From Pirellulales bacterium (lineage in GTDB: Bacteria; Planctomycetota; Planctomycetia; Pirellulales; JACPPG01), in NCBI GenBank assembly GCA_036490175.1, contig DASXEJ010000283.1:1-55795 (forward strand): 55,795 nt of DNA. The letters are read 5' to 3'. The translations under genes and the position numbers were made by a program. Below, piece by piece: positions 17,942 through 26,560 of this stretch. Under the pieces are notes generated by a model. It did no database searches and was not told the origin of the DNA. It was given only the letters and a program-made list of their open reading frames with translations. Position 1 is the first letter of the stretch. Every line of letters starts with the position of its first letter.

Positions 17942-20550
17942 TGATTCCTTTTCGAAATGTTCGCGACCTTCTGATGGCAACGCGGGTGCCATGCTCAGGC
18001 TGGCGTGAGCATGCCCGTCAACAAGTTGCTCAAGTCTTTGCCAGCATGCCCACGTCGGCGTACGTCCGTGGGCATGGCACCCGGCCGAACGGCGTCGTTG
18101 GCGGTAATTGGGCAGCCTGCTTTGCGGCAGCTTGGCTGGTTGTCGTCGGGCTGGCGTGCGAGCAGGCTCGCGCGGCCGACGGACTAGTGATGTTGCCGAC
18201 CGAAATATCGCTGTCGGGGCCCGAAGCTCGTCAGCGTGTCATTGTCGAGCGCGGTGGTGAGGGCCTCCTGCACGGACAGGTCACCGATGGTCTTGTGATC
18301 ACTTCCAGCGATCCGCAGATTGTTGCTGTCGAGGATTTTGTCGCTCGACCGGTTGCCAATGGCGAAGCGACACTCACCGTAACGCAGGGAGATCAGACCG
18401 GCACGGCGCGGGTGCGCGTGGCCGACATGGAGAAGCCGTTCGATTGGAGTTTTCGCAATCACGTCGAGTCGGTCTTTTCCAAAACCGGTTGCAACTCGGG
18501 TGCCTGCCACGGGGCGCTTGCTGGCAAGAATGGCTTTAAGCTCTCGCTACGCGGCTATGACACGGATGGCGATTTCGTGACGCTCACGCGGCAGGCGCGA
18601 GGGCGGCGGATGGTCCCCAGCGATCCAGGCCGTAGCTTGTTGTTAACCAAGCCGTCGGGCGCGGTGCCGCACAAGGGAGGGCTTCGTTTTACGCCCGACT
18701 CTTTGGAGTATCGGGTGATCGCCCAGTGGATAGCGGCAGGCGCGCCGGGCCCCCAGGCTACGGATCCGCGTGTGGAGCGGATCGAGATTCTGCCGCCAGG
18801 CGTCGTGCTGCGGCCGAGCGAGAAGCAACAGTTTCTGGTTCGCGCCCATTTTACCGACGGCCATCAAGAGGATGTCACGCGGTGGGTGAAATACACCTCG
18901 GCCAACGAATCGGTTGTGCAGATCGACGAAGCCGGATTGGCCAGCGTCGTCGGGCATGGCGAAGGCGTTCTCTCAGCCTGGTACGCTAGCCGGGTAGCCG
19001 TGGCGGCGGTCAGCGCACCGTTTGAAAAACCGATCGCTCCCGAAGTCTTTGCCGCCGCGCCGCGCCGCAACTTTATCGACGAATTAGTGCTGACCAAGCT
19101 GGCCAGCCTGAATATCCCCCCCTCCCCTGCCGCGGGCGATGCGGAATTCTTGCGCCGTGCGTATCTCGACACGATCGGTGTGCTGCCCACGGCCGACGAG
19201 ACGCGGGCCTTTCTGGCCGATAGTACCACCAACGGCAACGCTGCCAAGCGCGACAAGGTCATCGACCAGTTGCTCGCCCGGCCAGAGTTTGTCGACTACT
19301 GGTCGTACAAATGGTCGGATCTGTTATTGGTCAATGGCGACAAGCTGCGCACACCGGCGGTCTGGGCTTATTACTCGTGGATTCGCAATCAGGTCGAAGC
19401 CAACACCCCTTGGGATGTCTTCGCTCGCCAGGTGGTAACCGCGCGCGGCAGCACGTTGGAAGATGGCGCGACGAACTATTACGTCCTGCACCAGGACCCG
19501 CTCGATCTGGCCGAGACCACCAGCGTGGCCTTTCTGGGAATGTCGATCAATTGCGCCCGCTGCCACAATCATCCGCTGGAAAAATGGACCAACGGACAAT
19601 ATTTCGGTTACGCCAACTTGTTCGCGCGGGTGCGCACTAAGAGCATGCCGGGCGAAGGGAATCTGATCGTCTACAGCGACACGACAGGCGAACTGATTCA
19701 ACCTTTGACAGGCAAGGCGCAGCCGCCGACACCACTGGATGGGATGCCGATCGCGAACGACGCCACCGAAGATCGCCGTTTGCACTTGGCCGCGTGGCTG
19801 ACCGCGCCTGAAAATCCTTACTTCAGCCGTTCGATCACGAATCGCGTGTGGGCGAACTTCTTTGGCGCCGGCCTGGTCGAAAAAGTCGACGATATGCGAC
19901 TGACCAACCCGGCCAGTAACGAGCAGTTGCTCAACGCGGCGGCCCGTTACCTGGTGGCCGAGGGATATGATCTGAAGACTTTGATGCGCGCAATACTGCA
20001 ATCCAACACCTATCAGCGTGCCAGCCGACCGCTGGCTGAAAACGCGGCCGACGATCGCTTCTATTCGCATTACTATCCCAAGCGACTGATGGCCGAAGTG
20101 CTGCTGGATGCCATGTCGCAAGTAACCGGCGCAGCGACGGACTTTGGCGGCTATCCGGCCGGCTGGCGAGCGATGCAACTACCGGATTCGAACGTGGCTT
20201 CGTACTTTTTGAAGGCCTTTGGCCGGCCCGAACGAATCATTACCTGCGATTGCGAACGCAACGCCGAGCCGAGCGTGGTGCAAGTGCTGCACATTACCAA
20301 CGGCACATCCTTGAACGACAAGCTGCAAGCGGGGACGAATCGCATCGGGCGATCAATCTCGGAAAACATGGCCGACGACAAGCTGCTGGAGGAGCTCTAC
20401 CTGGCGGCGCTCGCGCGCTATCCGACCGACGCAGAGAAAGCAAAAATCCTGCCCGAGCTGGCCGCCAGTGGCGCAGCGGAAAAGCGGCAGGTGCTAGAGG
20501 ATCTGTACTGGAGTGTGTTGAGCAGCACTGAGTTTTTGTTTAACCACTAA
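17941..20550 (+). CDS. DUF1549/DUF1553 protein with cytochrome-c-like motif and Ig-like domains; N-terminus carries an inserted palindromic repeat
   Basis: 869 residues. ATG 17941 overlaps the previous stop (TAATG) and has AAGGA 9 bases upstream, so the start is well supported. Residues 15-47 are encoded by a 99-base palindromic repeat (17984-18082). The signal-peptide core WAACFAAAWLVVVGL follows at residues 58-71 with cleavage likely after EQARA. Then: a bacterial Ig-like domain, a haem-like CNSGACHG motif in the FSKTGCNSGACHGALAGKNG context, a second Ig-like domain (about 275-360), DUF1549 (RRAYLDTIGVLPTADETRAF) and DUF1553 (FSRSITNRVWANFFGAGLVE). Function unknown. An in-frame ATG at 18046 inside the repeat could act as an alternative start. 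Confidence 0.92.
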   Translation: MIPFRNVRDLLMATRVPCSGWREHARQQVAQVFASMPTSAYVRGHGTRPNGVVGGNWAACFAAAWLVVVGLACEQARAADGLVMLPTEISLSGPEARQRVIVERGGEGLLHGQVTDGLVITSSDPQIVAVEDFVARPVANGEATLTVTQGDQTGTARVRVADMEKPFDWSFRNHVESVFSKTGCNSGACHGALAGKNGFKLSLRGYDTDGDFVTLTRQARGRRMVPSDPGRSLLLTKPSGAVPHKGGLRFTPDSLEYRVIAQWIAAGAPGPQATDPRVERIEILPPGVVLRPSEKQQFLVRAHFTDGHQEDVTRWVKYTSANESVVQIDEAGLASVVGHGEGVLSAWYASRVAVAAVSAPFEKPIAPEVFAAAPRRNFIDELVLTKLASLNIPPSPAAGDAEFLRRAYLDTIGVLPTADETRAFLADSTTNGNAAKRDKVIDQLLARPEFVDYWSYKWSDLLLVNGDKLRTPAVWAYYSWIRNQVEANTPWDVFARQVVTARGSTLEDGATNYYVLHQDPLDLAETTSVAFLGMSINCARCHNHPLEKWTNGQYFGYANLFARVRTKSMPGEGNLIVYSDTTGELIQPLTGKAQPPTPLDGMPIANDATEDRRLHLAAWLTAPENPYFSRSITNRVWANFFGAGLVEKVDDMRLTNPASNEQLLNAAARYLVAEGYDLKTLMRAILQSNTYQRASRPLAENAADDRFYSHYYPKRLMAEVLLDAMSQVTGAATDFGGYPAGWRAMQLPDSNVASYFLKAFGRPERIITCDCERNAEPSVVQVLHITNGTSLNDKLQAGTNRIGRSISENMADDKLLEELYLAALARYPTDAEKAKILPELAASGAAEKRQVLEDLYWSVLSSTEFLFNH
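17984..18082. repeat. 99-bp palindromic element inside the DUF1549 coding sequence
   Basis: The ends are perfect 11-base inverted repeats, GGGTGCCATGC (17984-17994) and GCATGGCACCC (18072-18082). Inside are two more stems: CATGCTCA/TGAGCATG (17990-17997 with 18006-18013) and CATGCCCACG/CGTGGGCATG (18045-18054 with 18067-18076). The whole could fold as a two-armed structure. Length 99 is a multiple of three and the frame stays open. Related elements lie at 39238-39335, 41032-41118, 46246-46339, 47088-47118 and, decayed, at 30313-30452. Confidence 0.88.
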
Positions 20551-20634
20551 ATCGTGACGGTCCTGCGCCAGGAACATGACTGCTACTCGCAACGCCCTGA
20601 CCCACTGACGGCGCACACGCGTCGACCGACATTG

Positions 20635-23600
20635 ATGAATCATCACCGGCTCGTACTCGTCGCGGCGATTATTTGCATAGCCTTCATGGGTCTGGGGTCG
20701 ACGCGCGCCGACGAGCCAACAGCGGCGGCTACCACGTCGCAGGCGGCGCCGGAATTCAACGCGCAGATCGCTCCGCTGTTAAAGAAGTACTGCCAAGGGT
20801 GCCACAACGCCAACGATGCCGAACATGGCCTGGTGCTAGACAGTTATGAAAGCCTGCTAAAAGGGGGCGATGGCGGCGCCGTGCTCGTCGCCGGCAAGAG
20901 CGACGTCAGCCGCCTGGTGCTGATGCTCGACGGGCGTGCCAAGCCGGCGATGCCTCCTGAGGGGAACGAAGGGCCCACGAAGGATGAAATCGCGACCATC
21001 TCTAAATGGATTGACGCGGGCGCGAAAGGGCCCACCGGGGCAGCGCCCGATCCCACGCTGCTGATCACGCCTAAAGTGCCGCTACGTGGCAGACCGCGGC
21101 GGCCGATCAATGCCGTAACGATTTCGCCCGACGGCAAACTGGCGGCGCTGGCCGGCTATAGCGAAGTGCGACTGATAGCCACCGACAGCCGGGCCACGGT
21201 CCGCAAGCTGGCGGGCCATCGCGGCAATGTGACCGACGTCGAGTTCTCCAAAGATGGCGCGCGGCTAGTGACTGCCGCGGGCGAGCCAGGCGTCTTCGGC
21301 GAGGTCATCGTTTGGAACGTGGCCGATGGCGCACCACTGCGCAAGATCATAGGTCATCGCGATAGTTTATACGCCGCCGCACTCAGTCCCGACGGCAAAC
21401 TGCTCGCGACCGGCAGCTACGACCAGCAAATTAAGCTGTGGGATGCCGAGACCGGCGCCGAGGTGCGCACCATCGCCGGCCACAACGGCGCGGTTTTCGA
21501 TCTGGCGTTCAGTCCCAGCGGGCGATTGCTGGCCAGCGCCAGTGCCGATCGTTCCGTCAAGCTGTGGGAGGTCACTACCGGCGAGCGGCTCGATACGTTC
21601 GGCCAACCCCTGAAAGAAGTCTACAGCGTGGCCTTTACGCCCGACGGGCGCTTCGTCGCAGCCGGTGGAGTCGACAATCGGATCCGCGTGTGGCGGATTA
21701 GCGAGTCAGCCAAGGAAGGAACCAATCCGCTGGTCTATACGCGTTTCGCCCATGAGGGGGCGGTCGTCAAGCTGGCGTTCTCGCCCGACGGCAATTGGCT
21801 GGCGAGCGCCGCCGAAGATCGCACGCTGAAGGTGTGGGACGGCAGGACGTTTGTCGAAAAGCGCGTGCTCGAAGCGCAGCCCGATTGGGCCGGGGCGCTC
21901 GCCATCGGTCCGGACAACAAATCGCTGCTCGCTGGCCGGCTGGATGGCAGCCTGGCCTTCTACGACGTAACGACCGGCGAGCATCTGCCCGTGCCGAAGC
22001 CCGAGCTGACCGGTGTCTACGAGCGCGGTCTGCAGCGCGGCGTCTTGAACAAAGTGCGCATCACGGGCAAGAACTTGCTCGAAACAAGCGCGATCAAGTT
22101 CGATCGTGGAGAATTCACCAGCCGCATCCTGCCGGCCGATGAACCTCGCGCCGACGAGTTGTGGGCCGAAGTCACGCCGGCAGCGAACTTGCCACGCGGC
22201 CGCTACAAAATGTCCGTCGTAACGCCAGGCGGCGCGAGCGACGAGTTGCCAATCGAGCTAGACGATCTGGCGCAGCTGGCCGAAGCCGAACCCAACGCCT
22301 CGCCTGCCGCGGCCGCGCCGGTGATGCTGCCGAGCTGCGTGTGGGGCACGCTGGCCGCTATGGGGGACATCGACCACATAACGTTCGACGGTCAGGCCGG
22401 ACAGACGATCGTCTGCGATCTGGCCGCCAAAAGCCTAGGCTCGAAGTTGAACGCCGTGCTGACACTGCTCGGTCCGCAAGGACAGATCGTGGCAACGAGC
22501 AACGATTTCAACGACGATGCCGATCCGCTTGTCGCTTACCGCGTGCCGGCCGACGGTCGCTATGCCGTGCGGGTCCGCGACCTGGCGATGGCCGGTTCGG
22601 ACAAACATTTTTACAAGCTCACGCTGGGGGCCGTGCCATTTGTCACCACGGCCTTTCCGCTGAGCGTGGCCGTAGGGCGCGACAACCAGGTGCAACTGGT
22701 CGGCTACAACCTGCCGGCCGAGGCACGCGTGAGAATTCCATCCGACAAGCCGGGCGAAGTCCCCCTGCCGCTCGACGAAGCCAGCTACCGCAGCCGCGGT
22801 GGGCTAAAGGTGCTGGTGACCGACGCGGCCGAGATCGTCGAAGTCGAGCCCAATGATCGGCCCGAGCAAGCCACGCCGCTGAGGGTGCCAGGCGTAGCCG
22901 GCGGACGGATTGCACCCGCGATCGACGCGGCGACAGATGCCGATCTGTATCGCTTCGAGGCACGCAAGGGAGAAACGTGGACCGTCGAAGTCGAGGCCGC
23001 GCGACGCCGCTCACCGCTCGATTCCAAGGTCGAGGTGCTAGATTCCCAGGGCCGTCCCATCGAGCGGGTGCTGCTGCAAGCCGTGCGCGATTCATATGTT
23101 GAGTTCCGCCCCATCGATTCGATCCAGCCGGGCGTGCGCCCCAAAAACTGGGAAGAGATGGAACTGAACGAGTATTTGTACCTGCAGGGCGAAGTCTGCA
23201 AAACTTTTCGCATGCCGCAGGGACCCGACTCGGAATTGTTGATGTACACCTCGGCCGGCAAGCGGCGCGGCTACTTCGACACCAGTGCCCGGGCTCACCC
23301 GCTGGATGAGAACATCTACACGGTCGTGCCGCACCCACCGGGAGCGACGCTCGTATCGACGGGGCTGCCCGTGTTCCCGATCTACTACGACAACGATGAC
23401 GATGGCGAACGCAAGCTGGGCCGCGATTCGCGTTTGACCTTCACGGCTCCGGCCGACGGTACGTACCTGGTACGCGTCAGCGACGTGCGCGCAATCGGCG
23501 GCGATATGTTTGCCTATCGGCTGATCGTGCGGCAGCCACGCCCCGATTTTAAAGTGCGAATCACCGGCGACGCCACGGTGCCGGCAGGCAGCGGCCAGCG

Positions 23601-24216
23601 AATGGTGCTCACGGCCGAGCGTATCGACGGTTTCGATGGCGACATCTCGGTTGAAGCTACCGGCCTGCCCGCGGGGTTCAGCCTGTCGACGCCCACGGTG
23701 ATCCAAGCGGGGCATAACGAAGCGCGGGCCGTAGTCAGCGCCACGGCCGACGCCGCCAAACCAGCAGCCGACGCCAAGGCAAGTATCAAAGTCGTCGCCC
23801 GCGCCATGATCGACGGCGCACAAGTCGAGCGAGAAGTCTCGGCACCGTCGCTCAGCCTGGCCGAACGACCCAAGTTGATCGTGCATCTGGAGCCGGCCGA
23901 GCTAACGATCGGGCCCGGTACGACAATCACGGCGCTCTTGAAGGTCGAACGCAACGGCTTCGATGAGCTGATCAACTTTGACGTCGATAACTTGCCACAC
24001 GGCGTGATCGTCGACAACATTGGGCTCAATGGAGTCCTGATCCGCGCGGGCGAAACCGAGCGGCAGATATTTCTGACGTCGGCCAAATGGGTGCCCGATA
24101 CCAGCCGCCGCATCCATGCCGTGGCCAATGCCGCCGGCACGCAAGCCTCACAGCCCATCACGCTGCACGTTCGCCGCCCAGCCGCCGTAGCCGACGCCGC
24201 CGCAGGCAAAGACTAG
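20635..24216 (+). CDS. Large exported c-type cytochrome (PSCyt1) / WD40 repeat / pre-peptidase-like domain protein
   Basis: 1193 residues from ATG 20635, which begins a clear signal peptide (VLVAAIICIAFMGLGSTRA); the frame is open back to 20554 without one. Order of parts: planctomycete cytochrome C domain with CQGCHNANDAEHGLVLDSYE (about 50-130), a WD40 propeller of about seven blades (about 155-475) with units such as LSPDGKLLATGSYDQQIKLW, then beta-rich pre-peptidase C-terminal-like domains (for example ADGRYAVRVRDLAMAG and ADGTYLVRVSDVRAIGGD). The 84-base gap after the DUF1549 gene suggests one operon. Probably a periplasmic or outer structural/electron-transfer protein; the single CxxCH implies covalent haem. 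Function unknown. Confidence 0.9.
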   Translation: MNHHRLVLVAAIICIAFMGLGSTRADEPTAAATTSQAAPEFNAQIAPLLKKYCQGCHNANDAEHGLVLDSYESLLKGGDGGAVLVAGKSDVSRLVLMLDGRAKPAMPPEGNEGPTKDEIATISKWIDAGAKGPTGAAPDPTLLITPKVPLRGRPRRPINAVTISPDGKLAALAGYSEVRLIATDSRATVRKLAGHRGNVTDVEFSKDGARLVTAAGEPGVFGEVIVWNVADGAPLRKIIGHRDSLYAAALSPDGKLLATGSYDQQIKLWDAETGAEVRTIAGHNGAVFDLAFSPSGRLLASASADRSVKLWEVTTGERLDTFGQPLKEVYSVAFTPDGRFVAAGGVDNRIRVWRISESAKEGTNPLVYTRFAHEGAVVKLAFSPDGNWLASAAEDRTLKVWDGRTFVEKRVLEAQPDWAGALAIGPDNKSLLAGRLDGSLAFYDVTTGEHLPVPKPELTGVYERGLQRGVLNKVRITGKNLLETSAIKFDRGEFTSRILPADEPRADELWAEVTPAANLPRGRYKMSVVTPGGASDELPIELDDLAQLAEAEPNASPAAAAPVMLPSCVWGTLAAMGDIDHITFDGQAGQTIVCDLAAKSLGSKLNAVLTLLGPQGQIVATSNDFNDDADPLVAYRVPADGRYAVRVRDLAMAGSDKHFYKLTLGAVPFVTTAFPLSVAVGRDNQVQLVGYNLPAEARVRIPSDKPGEVPLPLDEASYRSRGGLKVLVTDAAEIVEVEPNDRPEQATPLRVPGVAGGRIAPAIDAATDADLYRFEARKGETWTVEVEAARRRSPLDSKVEVLDSQGRPIERVLLQAVRDSYVEFRPIDSIQPGVRPKNWEEMELNEYLYLQGEVCKTFRMPQGPDSELLMYTSAGKRRGYFDTSARAHPLDENIYTVVPHPPGATLVSTGLPVFPIYYDNDDDGERKLGRDSRLTFTAPADGTYLVRVSDVRAIGGDMFAYRLIVRQPRPDFKVRITGDATVPAGSGQRMVLTAERIDGFDGDISVEATGLPAGFSLSTPTVIQAGHNEARAVVSATADAAKPAADAKASIKVVARAMIDGAQVEREVSAPSLSLAERPKLIVHLEPAELTIGPGTTITALLKVERNGFDELINFDVDNLPHGVIVDNIGLNGVLIRAGETERQIFLTSAKWVPDTSRRIHAVANAAGTQASQPITLHVRRPAAVADAAAGKD

Positions 24217-24362
24217 CCGGCAGCAGCATCTTTGAGCTTAACGCTGACCAACGCGAACGAAGGCGAACCGCAGCCTGCGCGCATAACACAAAGGGACTGT
24301 GTATCGACCGGCGGGCAGCCGTTCGTCTCAGTCACAGTGGGCGGTACTAGTTCTTGCAGCGA

Positions 24363-25127
24363 TTATCCGTTCACGGAATAGCCGCCGTCGACGGGGATGG
24401 CTGTGCCGGTGACGAATTGCGAGGCGGCGCTGGCCAGAAAGATCGTCACGCCGGCAAAGTCGGCCGGATCTCCCCAGCGGGCCGCCGGGGTGCGGGCCTC
24501 CACGCGTTCGTGCAAACCGGGCACTTGCTTGCGGCCGCCACGCGTCAGGTCGGTATCGATCCATCCAGGCAGAATCGAGTTGACCTGAATGTTGTCCTTG
24601 GCCCAGGCGATGGCCAGCGACTTGGTCAGCTGCACGATGCCCCCTTTGCTAGCCGTGTAGGCCGGGGCATAAGGGATGCCGAAGATCGAGACCATCGACC
24701 CGATGTTGATGATCTTGCCGCCGCCGGCACGGCACATCTCCGGGTAGGCGGCCTGCGAGCAGATGAACGCGCCGGTGAGATTGATCGTCATGACCGTGTT
24801 CCACTCGTCGAGAGTGTAATCCTGCGGCGGCTTGCGGATGTTGATGCCGGCATTGTTGACCAGAATGTCCATTCGGCCGAACTGTGCAACGGCGCTGCGG
24901 ACCATGGCGTGGCACGAGTCCTCGCGCGCCACGTCGACTTCGACGGCCGCGGCGCGCGCTCCGGTGGCCTGCAGTTCTGCGACGGCCGCGGCGCTCTTCG
25001 CTTGATCGCGTCCGGCCACGACGATCGTCGCACCGGCCGCTGCCAATCCCTGGGCCATGCCCAGGCCGATACCGCCGTTTCCGCCGGTGACCACGGCGAC
25101 CCGCCCGCTCAGGTCAAACAACTTCAT
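24363..25127 (-). CDS. Short-chain dehydrogenase/reductase (SDR), classical
   Basis: 254 residues from ATG 25127, with GGGAG about 8 bases upstream; the frame continues upstream to 25202 without support. Cofactor motif TGGNGGIGLG at 14-23, NNAG at 91-94, catalytic Ser144 (NIGSM), Tyr157 and Lys161 (YTASKGG). The C-terminus GTAIPVDGGYSVNG is typical of the glucose-1-dehydrogenase/gluconate-5-dehydrogenase-like branch. It should catalyse NAD(P)-dependent oxidation or reduction of a sugar or small alcohol/ketone in the cytoplasm; the substrate cannot be told. It is convergent with the WD40 gene (146-base gap without an obvious terminator). Confidence 0.92.
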   Translation of the reverse strand: MKLFDLSGRVAVVTGGNGGIGLGMAQGLAAAGATIVVAGRDQAKSAAAVAELQATGARAAAVEVDVAREDSCHAMVRSAVAQFGRMDILVNNAGINIRKPPQDYTLDEWNTVMTINLTGAFICSQAAYPEMCRAGGGKIINIGSMVSIFGIPYAPAYTASKGGIVQLTKSLAIAWAKDNIQVNSILPGWIDTDLTRGGRKQVPGLHERVEARTPAARWGDPADFAGVTIFLASAASQFVTGTAIPVDGGYSVNG

Positions 25128-25257
25128 TGATGCAGCTCCCCGGTGATATGTCTGCGGTTCCACGGTAATGGCGCCTTCGCGTTGCCGGATTGAGCCTGAC
25201 ATTGTAGCGTGCCCGATTGCCTGGGGCAGTCGGGGCGGCGTGCGCTATGGAACTCGA

Positions 25258-26283
25258 TCAACAGCGGGTGCGGCAGTCGTCGAAGTTGGGAGGCTCGATT
25301 TGGATCGTGATGTGATCGATGCCGAACTTGTCGTGCAGTAACTTGCGAAGCTCGGCCAGTAGCTGTGGGGCTGGCTGACCGTCGCTGGTTACGACATGAC
25401 CCGAGAGAGCTTCCATGCCGCTGGTTATGGTCCAGATGTGCAGATCGTGAACGTCCTCGATGCCGGGCACCGTGGCGATCGCTTCACGCACCTGGTCGAG
25501 ATCGACGTGGCTGGGCGTCCCTTCCATGAGCACGCCAATAGCCTCTTTAAGCAGGCCCCACGACGAGTAGATGATCAATAGCGAAATTGCGGCCGAAGCC
25601 AGCGGATCTGCCCAATTCCAGCCATACGCCCAGATCAGCGCGGCGCCCGCGATGGCCGCCAGGCTCCCCAGCAAATCGGACAGCACGTGCAGCCACGCGC
25701 CGCGTATGTTGATGCTTGCCCCTTGGCCGGGATGCAAAAGCCACAGTCCGATGCAGTTCACCACGAGCCCGCCGACGGCTATTCCCATCATCAGTGGGCC
25801 TTGCACGGCGGACTCATCCCACAGCCGGTGATAAGCTTCGACGATCACCCACAAGGAAATGGCGGCCAGCAGCGCACCGTTGGCCAAGGCCGCCAGGATC
25901 TCGGCCCGGTAGTAGCCGTAGGAATGCTGCGCCGTGGGCGGGCGGCGGGCGATCGAGGCCGCGAACAGGCTAAGCCCGAGCGCGGCGGCGTCGGATAGCA
26001 TGTGCCCGGCATCGGCCAACAGTGTAAGCGAATTCGCCAGCCATCCGCCGATCAGCTCGGCCACCATGTACAAGAGCACGAGCGCCAAAGTGGCAGACAG
26101 CCGTCCGGTCGAGGCGTCACGGTGAATGTGATGCGCATGCCCGGCATGGCTATGTCCCGCGTGATCGTGTGCGTGCTCGCGCGAATGGCGGTGTTCGGTC
26201 GTCACGATGGGCAGAACTCTGAGGGGGGCGACGGTAGTTTCTGGCAGCGCGTCGGTGCTGGAACACGCTGAAGGGTAGGACAT
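25258..26283 (-). CDS. Cation diffusion facilitator (CDF) metal efflux transporter, CzcD/ZitB type
   Basis: 341 residues from ATG 26283; the open frame extends to 26385 but the family begins near this ATG. A His-rich N-terminus (EHRHSREHAHDHAGHSHAGH, then AHHIHRD) precedes six membrane spans. The metal-site motifs HxxxD are present in LLADAGHMLSDAAAL (helix 2) and AWLHVLSDLLGS (helix 5). The cytoplasmic C-terminal domain contains the VHDLHIWTITSGMEALSGHV signature. Such proteins exchange Zn2+ (or Co2+, Cd2+) for protons at the inner membrane. It is divergent from the ClC gene with a 277-base gap. No metal regulator is adjacent. Confidence 0.93.
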   Translation of the reverse strand: MSYPSACSSTDALPETTVAPLRVLPIVTTEHRHSREHAHDHAGHSHAGHAHHIHRDASTGRLSATLALVLLYMVAELIGGWLANSLTLLADAGHMLSDAAALGLSLFAASIARRPPTAQHSYGYYRAEILAALANGALLAAISLWVIVEAYHRLWDESAVQGPLMMGIAVGGLVVNCIGLWLLHPGQGASINIRGAWLHVLSDLLGSLAAIAGAALIWAYGWNWADPLASAAISLLIIYSSWGLLKEAIGVLMEGTPSHVDLDQVREAIATVPGIEDVHDLHIWTITSGMEALSGHVVTSDGQPAPQLLAELRKLLHDKFGIDHITIQIEPPNFDDCRTRC

Positions 26284-26560
26284 TAAACAGCGCCTGGAAG
26301 ACGGCGCGAAGTTGCCGGCGACCAACCGCGCTACGGTCGCCAGTCTCGCGCCAATCGTCACGGGAGGACAAGCCAACCGTGGCACCAGCGATGGTTGAGC
26401 CGGATTAGCGACAGCGCGTGCGCCCGGGTCATGACGAAAATTTTATCAAGATCGCTTTGCCAATGCTCGCCGCCAGATGCCATCAGACGCTCATCCTGTT
26501 TCTGCCGGGAGTTGCGATATCCTCTCGACGATTTACAGCGTTTCGCCTACAACCAGAGCC

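Noticed and set aside
26110..26180. Possible palindromic element in the CDF gene (GCATGCCCGGCATGG and similar)
   Set aside because: The sequence encodes the His/Gly/Ala-rich metal-binding N-terminus normal for CDF proteins; codons for His-Ala-His produce the CATG words by chance and no terminal inverted repeats are present.
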